NCBI GenBank assembly: GCA_032158295.1
Contig: CM063261.1
Span: 5,266,001-5,330,000 of the forward strand
Length of the DNA stretch: 64,000 nucleotides
Direction: 5' to 3'
Origin: Pycnopodia helianthoides
Taxonomy: Eukaryota > Echinodermata > Asteroidea > Forcipulatida > Asteriidae
The notes beneath the pieces are model-generated. The model was not told the origin of the DNA. It made no database searches and was given only the letters and a program-made list of their open reading frames with translations. Each line of letters starts with the position of its first letter. Positions within the stretch are counted from its first letter, which is position 1. This document shows positions 57,782 through 64,000 of the stretch, one piece after another. The position numbers and the translations under genes were made by a program.

Positions 57782-59720
57782 GGATTATAATCTTAATAAT
57801 ACACCTAAATCTCAACACCAGTGTTGACCTGCCCTATATCTTGATGTTAATCCCTCACAGAAACTTGATAGTCAACCTGCACACAGCTTTGTCTTCCATG
57901 GACGTACATCATACACCCGTTACTCCCATAACAAATTCATGTTATGATATTGAGGCTGCAGGAGTACTTATAGACTGGTACCTTTTCACAAAATGAAAAA
58001 AACAAACTGGCACATGCAAGGATCCGACAAAGATGGGCACATTGAACTCAAGGTCTGCAACATGAGTATTCCTTGACATGTTCAATTTCATGGCCAACAT
58101 GCTAAACAGTTTTTCTAAAACCCAGCCCTGTCCCATTTGCAGCCCATCCCCAGTTCCCATACTTTTAGTGGTGGTCCCAGAGGAGTTTCTGAGAGGGTGT
58201 GCAACTCCTGACAGAATGAATCCAATGCCTACTTCATTTAGTATTTAATTTAAACCTATTGTCTGTTTCAGAACTATAATTACGTTATTTTTCTCTTCAT
58301 CTTTACTTTTGAATCACAAGTGCACCACGATATTGTTTGCAATTTTGTCCATAAATTTATTGTACTGTTTTGTGATACCCTGTATTCTCATGTTTATCTT
58401 TACATGTACATTACTTGTAAACTAGAACTGTACTTTTTATTGCTTATGAAGATTGTGTTCTCTGTGGTTTAAATTATGTGTATTTGGACGGTTGAGGATA
58501 AACGAGCATTAAAGATGCATTGCCCGATTTGATTTCAAATTGCTATTTTTGTAGGGAAGGGAAAGTTATTAACTTTCATTTGATACCTTGAACAAACAAA
58601 CAAAATGTAAAAAATTAGTGGTAATAAATTTTAAAAAGAAAATTATTAAACGGCTTGGTCAGCCTTTACTCTTCAGACTTATTGTGTAGAAAAGTTGCAT
58701 GTTGCAGCAGTCCAGCTATGAATATTCAATAGACCTATAAATGCTACACACAGTGTGATTTAGCCTTACAGTCAATGCATGTGTGAGTCAACTAAATACA
58801 ATGGCCGGTTATGATTAGCGATCCACTGCCACCACAACTACCATTAATATTCATCTCCTATGACAAGTCAAGTATAAATTCAATTCATTCTGTTTTGAAG
58901 CTCTCGGCCCAGGATGTACATTACAAATTATGGGTAACTCATTGGTTACTGTATTTGAACTGTGCATTCCCCAAATACAGCCCTGCTGTGCGTGAATAAA
59001 TGGAACAAATTCTCAGCGAAAGATGGCAGAGTGTCTGGACATCAGCATCTTTGACCTGACCCTTTTTGCCACTCATGAAATAACTTTTGGACCAAATTGT
59101 GTGGTAATTGTATGACAAGTGCATTGTTCTTGTCCGTCTTGTAATTAAGTCTTAAGTCTCATACACCTCCGTCCAAGTATGGCTTTTTCACAATGTACGT
59201 GAACGTTCCACAAGTGTAAATACGCAGTTTTTGTTTATCTTGCAGCTTGCTGGGGGCTGTGACGTGTTCACAGCTCAGAGCGGTCAAGAGAGTCATGAAT
59301 ATTCATTAACTTGCTTAATCTTCTGATTAGCTTCCAGTCAGCCGATCAGAACAAGTCCCATTTAAAACAAAAGCATTTGTATGTACAGCTCCCGCTGTCA
59401 AAAATCTATTTAAAAAATAAGTAATTTTGTTACACAAACATTGTAACCTTTCTAAATGTGATTGCTTGTAAAAAATAATTTGTTAACCTTTTCATCAAAC
59501 ACAGGCAATGCATCTTCAGAAACGGACAATATAACCGAGGGGTCTTGCACCTGATAAGCAATGCTTTTTGCAAATCCCCTCCACTTCTTGTTTCTCTTTT
59601 GTTTTCGGTCAGTTTTGTGTGTAACACATTTTCATCATAGTTTCCGGTTAGTTCTGCTGTCATTGCATTACTCTGACTTCATGTATATATAACTATGTGC
59701 TTTGATGTAGAAATAAAAGG
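57782..59720. other. Intergenic, no gene seen
   Basis: AT-rich DNA downstream of the minus-strand gene. Sequence near 58505-58600 resembles a stretch at 44950-45060 ('gctatttttgtag...gaaagtta'), probably another dispersed repeat. Confidence 0.45.
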
Positions 59721-59724
59721 AAAA

Positions 59725-59730
59725 TTTAAT
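59725..59730 (-). terminator. Possible poly(A) signal of the minus-strand gene
   Basis: ATTAAA on the minus strand, about 295 bases after the stop. Other weaker A-rich sites exist, so this is only a candidate. Confidence 0.25.
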
Positions 59731-60023
59731 TGATGGCACCAGCATCAATGGCCGCCAAGCCCCCAACCACATCCTACACAAACTCAAGCAAAATAATCTC
59801 AAAGAAATTATGCTGATGGTACCTGGTTCATTGATCACCAAGTTGCCTCCCACATCCAATCACCCCCGCTGACCCAAGCCAAAGAATCTAAAGTCCCCTC
59901 CACAAATGATGCTCTGAATCTGCCCGACTCACCATCCCAGCCCTCCCTACATGTATACTTCCTCAAGGTCAACAGGTCAACAAAGTCAACAGGTCTAAAA
60001 CATACCGCTAAAGGCACTCATCT

Positions 60024-60250
60024 TCAATATCTTGGTTGTACTCTAAATCCCTTATCAGATATAAACCTCTGTCCCACTGCTTCCTGCTGTCTGTTCCATT
60101 CTTTCTGCTCTTGATGAGCTTGCAGGAGTCTCTTATGATAGAGCTTATCATTAGCTTGTCTCAGTAGCCTTTTTTCTTTTCTTTTCTGCCTCTTGCTCAA
60201 CTGTGTTGATGATGCTGCCTCCTCTGGCTCCAGCACAGGCTTTCCGGTAT
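60024..60250 (-). CDS. Minus-strand gene, last exon and stop
   Basis: Starts after aaaattag with DTGKPVLEPEEAASS, followed by a basic helix KRQKRKEKRLLRQ and the repeat AHQEQKEWNRQQEAV. It ends GFRVQPRY and TGA. The phase-1 acceptor matches the third exon's donor. Confidence 0.7.
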
Positions 60251-63200
60251 CTAATTTTTGAATGGTGTGGAAATAATAAAAACAGGGTCTTGACTCTTGA
60301 TTGTGCAAAGAACAATCATAAAAGGCATAAACCAGGCCAAGTATCAAAACTCCTTACACTATTACTACCACTGTTCACCAGGACTCAAGCATTCCCTAGA
60401 ACCAACTCCACTCCTTTGGAGTATGGAGCACCGACAGCCAAATAGTCCCACATATTTCTGATAATTCATACCAACAAGCTCTAAACCTCACGGAATAACC
60501 TTTTACTCCTAGGTGATGAGGAGCAAGTCGAGTGTCTTTCTCAAGGTCATAAGTGTTACAACTGAGATTCAAACCAACCTTCCGATGAGTCTTATTTGCT
60601 AGACCACTCGGCCCTGACATGCTATGAAATAAACCTCTGAAACGTCGCCATCCCCCCTTGGTCAAAAGATGAAAACCCAAACTTTCACATTGTTACATTT
60701 TTTTAGAGGATTTAACAATTCTCTACACCATCACATACGGAAAACTTGAAGTTTGGACACGAGTGGGGTTTGACGTTCACTGAAAAATATGTTCTTGTCT
60801 TCAACGGTTGTCACCCAAATAGTCAAACTGAAATTCTGGCCTGAATATCTTAATAAAATTGCACTAATAATGTACATATTGTGCCCATTCTCTTCTTATC
60901 TGGGCAACAATTTACAATGGGATATTGTTTTTGAAAAGTCACAAACGATAGCTCTGCTTAATATATTCACTTCAGGCCATTACTGCTACATGTACATAGT
61001 GTTGTGACACAACATACTTTTTTACATTAAAAGAGCAATTGCCTCATTTATCAAATGTTCCGACACCCCTAATGTATTTTGCTAATCCTAATCCTAATCC
61101 TAATTCTAATCCTAGCCTGTATATCTGAAGTGTTATCGGAACATGAGGTTGTCGAAACATCGGGGTGTCTGAACATAGAGCAGTCACTGTTTTATTACTA
61201 TTTGATATTGTACAAAATGCCTGGTTTACAGCCCCAGCTACTGTCACACAACTGGCTCAGGAATTAAACCCCAGACCCACTGCCATTTAGCATATTTCCT
61301 CACTTTTTAAATAACAGAAAGAAATGAAGTGGAAAGGTGGAAAATAGTTTCATATTCAAGGCATTTACCTTTGGGAAGCTGTCCCTTAAACTGTTCATAC
61401 AGATCTGCGTCTGGGACTTGCCGACGTCGTTGTCCCCTTCTGCTATTCCTGAACTTAATTGGCTGTGTTCCCTTGGAATGCCCCAAATCTTTTTGACTAT
61501 CAAAGTTGTGATCTTCCTGACCGAAGAGTTCCTTTTCGAACAGTTCTTGGGACGGTTGGAACGCTACTTGCTGCTGTCTGTCCAGCTTCTTCTGCTCCTG
61601 ATACTGGCGCTTCATATCCTGAAAATTTGCCTTGTCTTGTTTTCTCTTCAGTTTTTTTTCTCAGTTTCTTTTCCTTTCTTTTCTCGATCTTCTCCTTTGT
61701 CTTTTGTGGCGGATTAATTTGCTTAATCTTGTTGGGTTGCTCATCAACCACATACTGCCTCCTGGCAAACTTGTCTCTCTTCCGCAACACATGCCCCCCT
61801 TTCTGGACGTATGAGTTTGTCTTTTCATAGTCATCTAAGACTTCTTCCCTGTCCAAGGAGTCTTTGTAGCGTTGCTTCTTAAGTCTCTGTCTCTCTTTCT
61901 TCAGAATATATGTGATTTTGTTGTCCTGTTCCTGCATGAATTAAAGAGGGCATGAGGTTAGTTTTTGAAGTTTAAATGATTTTAAAAGACTATAGCCAGT
62001 TAGTTTAGTAGTAGCCTGCTGGACCAGTTTATAGCTGAGGTTTCACAAGTCTGCAAGTTTTATCACAAAGCCATATGTTGTACTAAATAGGATACATTTC
62101 AATTCGGAATTGGACAGCCGGACCACTTGGAGGTCATTTTGACTGGTCCTTTGTCGCAAATCTTGCAAAATTGTTCCTGGACAGACTTGCAGCGGATGTT
62201 CTTTAACACCCGGAATAACTTTGGATTTTCCTCAATTTTTTGGCCGACAGCAGAACAGCTGAAGTTGTTATCCACCTGGACTTATATTTATTTATTTACA
62301 CAGCACCATCTACGATTGTTTACAAGGTGCTGTGGTACAATCTGCAGCAAACCATACCAGCAAAACACCAGGTCTAACCCCTTTTCCTAACAATAAGTGT
62401 ACTGGGTTCTTTTATGCGCATTTCACAACACACTGGACCTATGGCTTTACGTCCCATCCAAAGGATAAAGAATCTTGCATAAGGACACAAGTGTCAACAC
62501 TTGACCCAAACCCACACTCTGCTGGTCAGAAACACCAGAGCTTGAGTCCAGTGCACCTGACCACCCAGCCACGACACAAAAAAAAAACAGGTGGGAACAT
62601 TTATTGGTATAAGGCTGATATTAAAGGTTTAAAAGGTTTTTTCAAACTACAAGTAATCTTAGGTACTGATTTCTGAAGGCAGAGCAAAATCAGTAACCAG
62701 ACCATTCTTGATGTCATACAGTTGTTAGGGAGCCTCTCAAAAGTCAGGCATATTCTAGCAGCAAAGGAACGTTCCCGTAGGCATATCAATCATTGGCCCG
62801 CCAGAACGTTCTGCTGGACCACAACAATTACAATTAACAATGGCATTTTGAACGCTCCAGTGGTCCACTGGACCAGTTCATGTATGTCTGCTTCAATACT
62901 TAACTTATCAAATTACAACGTGTTGACTTTTAAGACGTTAGATACATTGGTTAAAGACGTACATGTAATTGATTTCAATGGTATTTATTATACTGTACCT
63001 TTTCTTCGGTTGTTTTCAGCCTGCACTTCTTTGATTGAATGCTTTGTAGCTCTCCCTCTATTTTTTTTAAAAGACAGGAGATAGCCTTTAATATTTTTAT
63101 AATTTTTTTTATGTATTTCTGGTTAAAAATCCATGAAATCCTTAATACCTGTACTATTGTCCTGGCAAACAATTGGGTCTGAATTACTAAAGTTCCTTAC

Positions 63201-64000
63201 ACCAATTAGTCAAATTAAACCAAGCATGTTTATGTATATGATGGTGCAAAACACCACTTCAAAGATAATCATTTCTTCTAGGTTTACTAAAAAACATAAC
63301 CCCCATCCATATCTGATGAAATTTCACAAGTTTTTGATTGTGTCTTTATTGGAAACTAGAGGAAAGAACCCTTGCATATTGCTGAAGACAAACATCGGAA
63401 ATGTGCACGTGTTTATGAACCATGCACAACACTCTGCCAATGATACGTCTTCCTTTGACTATAGTTAGGGCACTGTTTGAGCTTGTGATGCCATATGCAA
63501 GAAGTCTTTTGGAGGGAAAATACTCTTCTGAAAAAAACACAATGCTGTATTGAAGATAGTGGAACACAAGTAATGTATAATACACACTTGGTTTGACTTG
63601 GACAATTTTTGCTGGGCCTCTAAGCTAAGGCCCTGTATTTTGAAGATCTTTGTTATACTGCCACTACCTTTGTCACATTTCCCATGTTCTAAAGTAATAA
63701 AACTCACCACTACAAAAAGGGGGGCCAGACTCAATCTCCTGCAAGCCTCAGTTGGAGTGGAACAATTTAATGGTGCCTGTACCACAGAGGTCAAAGAGTA
63801 TTTGTGAACTAACCTGTCAGTTTTCGTTTGCGTTTCGCTTCCTTGCCTTGCCTACTGCCACTATGGGGAACTCTGAAGTCTGCGTTGTCTTCGTTTGGTG
63901 GGTTGTCCTCTGGCATGGAGTCTGCGAGGGGTGGGCCGTGCTCCATTTGTACATTCCAGAACCTCCTGGGAATAAAATCATACTTGACCACGTATGGGAG
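60024..64000 (-). CDS. Unidentified basic coiled-coil-like protein, C-terminal four exons (5' end outside the window)
   Basis: Exons on the minus strand, in transcript order: 64000-63814, 63057-62999, 61931-61369 and 60250-60024. All junctions are GT-AG and phases agree (1, 0, 1), giving about 344 residues to a TGA stop. Exon 3 reads in one frame only if one A is removed from an A8 run. The product is very rich in Lys, Arg, Gln and Glu, with long likely helices and no membrane segment. Two segments repeat a pattern: QYQEQKKLDRQQQVA in exon 3 and AHQEQKEWNRQQEAV in exon 4, each after a Lys/Arg-rich helix. The composition suggests a nucleolar or RNA-associated protein, but that is inference only; I do not recognise the family. 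Confidence 0.7.
60400..60618 (-). mobile_element. tRNA-derived SINE in intron of the minus-strand gene
   Basis: On the minus strand the head starts GTCAGGGCCGAGTGGTCTAG, a Leu/Ser-tRNA-type A box. A B box GGTTTGAATCTC follows, then 'gaccttgagaaagacactcg', the body typical of deuterostome tRNA-SINEs. The 3' end is uncertain. Confidence 0.65.
61082..61115. repeat. (CCTAAT)n hexamer microsatellite
   Basis: Five to six copies with one change. The complementary unit is TTAGGA, one base from the animal telomere unit TTAGGG. It lies in an intron of the minus-strand gene. Confidence 0.85.
61369..61931 (-). CDS. Minus-strand gene, third visible exon with apparent frameshift
   Basis: Starts EQDNKITYILKKERQ after atgcag and ends GQLPK before gtaaat. 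Through the first 90-odd codons one frame is open. After an A8 run (61652-61659 on +) the natural continuation, LKRKQDKANFQDMKRQYQ, is in the next frame, and the original frame runs on into unlike sequence. No GT donor lies in the short stretch between, so an intron is unlikely. One base too many in the A-run explains it. The downstream frame then joins the last exon in phase. Confidence 0.65.
62283..62577 (-). mobile_element. tRNA-derived SINE in intron of the minus-strand gene
   Basis: On the minus strand, 'ggactcaagctctggtgtttctg', a variable arm and 'cagagtgtgggtttgg' B-box region are followed by 'acacttgtgtccttatgcaag', then 'ggatgggacgtaaagcc'. The same module is direct at 33148-33350. 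Confidence 0.6.
62999..63057 (-). CDS. Minus-strand gene, second visible exon
   Basis: A 59-nt exon reading EGELQSIQSKKCRLKTTEEK, including the split codon. Its acceptor (aaaatag) and donor (AAG|gtacag) give the only phase match found between the exons at 63814 and 61931. The pyrimidine tract is weak because of an A-run. Confidence 0.6.
63814..64000 (-). CDS. Minus-strand gene, first visible exon (partial)
   Basis: Reads LPYVVKYDFIPRRFWNVQ, then an acidic Pro/Asp/Asn segment, then a basic stretch GKEAKRKRKLT. The frame is open to the window edge, so the start lies beyond 64000. The donor is CAG|gttagt on the minus strand, phase 1. Confidence 0.7.

Noticed and set aside
61500..61660. Short intron instead of a frameshift in the minus-strand exon
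   Set aside because: An acceptor-like ttttcag exists, but there is no GT donor between the A8 run and it, and the codons on both sides read on naturally when one A is removed.
61337..61717. Hydrophobic 126-codon open frame on the plus strand
   Set aside because: Antisense to the Lys/Arg-rich exon 61369-61931; complement of Lys codons gives Phe/Leu and mimics a membrane protein.

Overview
This window is animal nuclear DNA. It has spliced genes with GT-AG introns, one very long intron, long AT-rich non-coding stretches and many small dispersed repeats. It most likely comes from an echinoderm, probably a sea star. The 'acatgtacatgt' stretches, the TTAA-flanked miniature elements and the element ending near 3625 resemble families I remember from asteroid genomes; this is recall, not a search.

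Two protein-coding genes are supported. (1) A DOK7 (downstream of tyrosine kinase 7) ortholog lies on the + strand from 5731 to 37904. It has seven coding exons that join in one frame to 975 residues: an N-terminal PH domain, an IRS-type PTB domain, and a long serine-rich tail with tyrosine motifs (YEIM, YVNL, YLLM, YLIM and a terminal YLNL). Intron 2, inside the PH domain, is 27.6 kb. The 3' UTR may run to tandem poly(A) signals at 44750-44764. (2) The last four visible exons of a lysine-, arginine- and glutamine-rich coiled-coil-like protein lie on the - strand from 64000 to 60024. I do not recognise it. Its exons join in phase, but the third needs a one-base correction in an A8 run (T8 on +, 61652-61659).

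Layout: 1-1070 foldback-like element with inverted arms of ~19-bp tandem units; 1890-3010 nested inverted and direct repeats; 3340-3625 starfish-type TTAA element; 4094-4135 perfect 42-bp palindrome; 5121-5730 putative promoter and 5' UTR; 5731-37904 DOK7; 37905-44780 probable 3' UTR with hairpins and small elements; 45120-46620 a LINE tail split by a composite of TTAA elements, then another inverted-repeat element; 47990-48520 a decayed LINE reverse transcriptase; 48.5-60 kb intergenic DNA with small elements; 60024-64000 the minus-strand gene, with tRNA-derived SINEs in its introns.

The two genes converge. No operons, rRNA genes, CRISPR arrays or intact autonomous transposons are visible. 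In vertebrates DOK7 is the cytoplasmic adaptor that activates the muscle kinase MuSK. Here the PH-PTB half is recognisable, but the tail carries PI3K-type and GRB2-type motifs, and one or two expected phosphotyrosine-pocket arginines are not at their usual positions.
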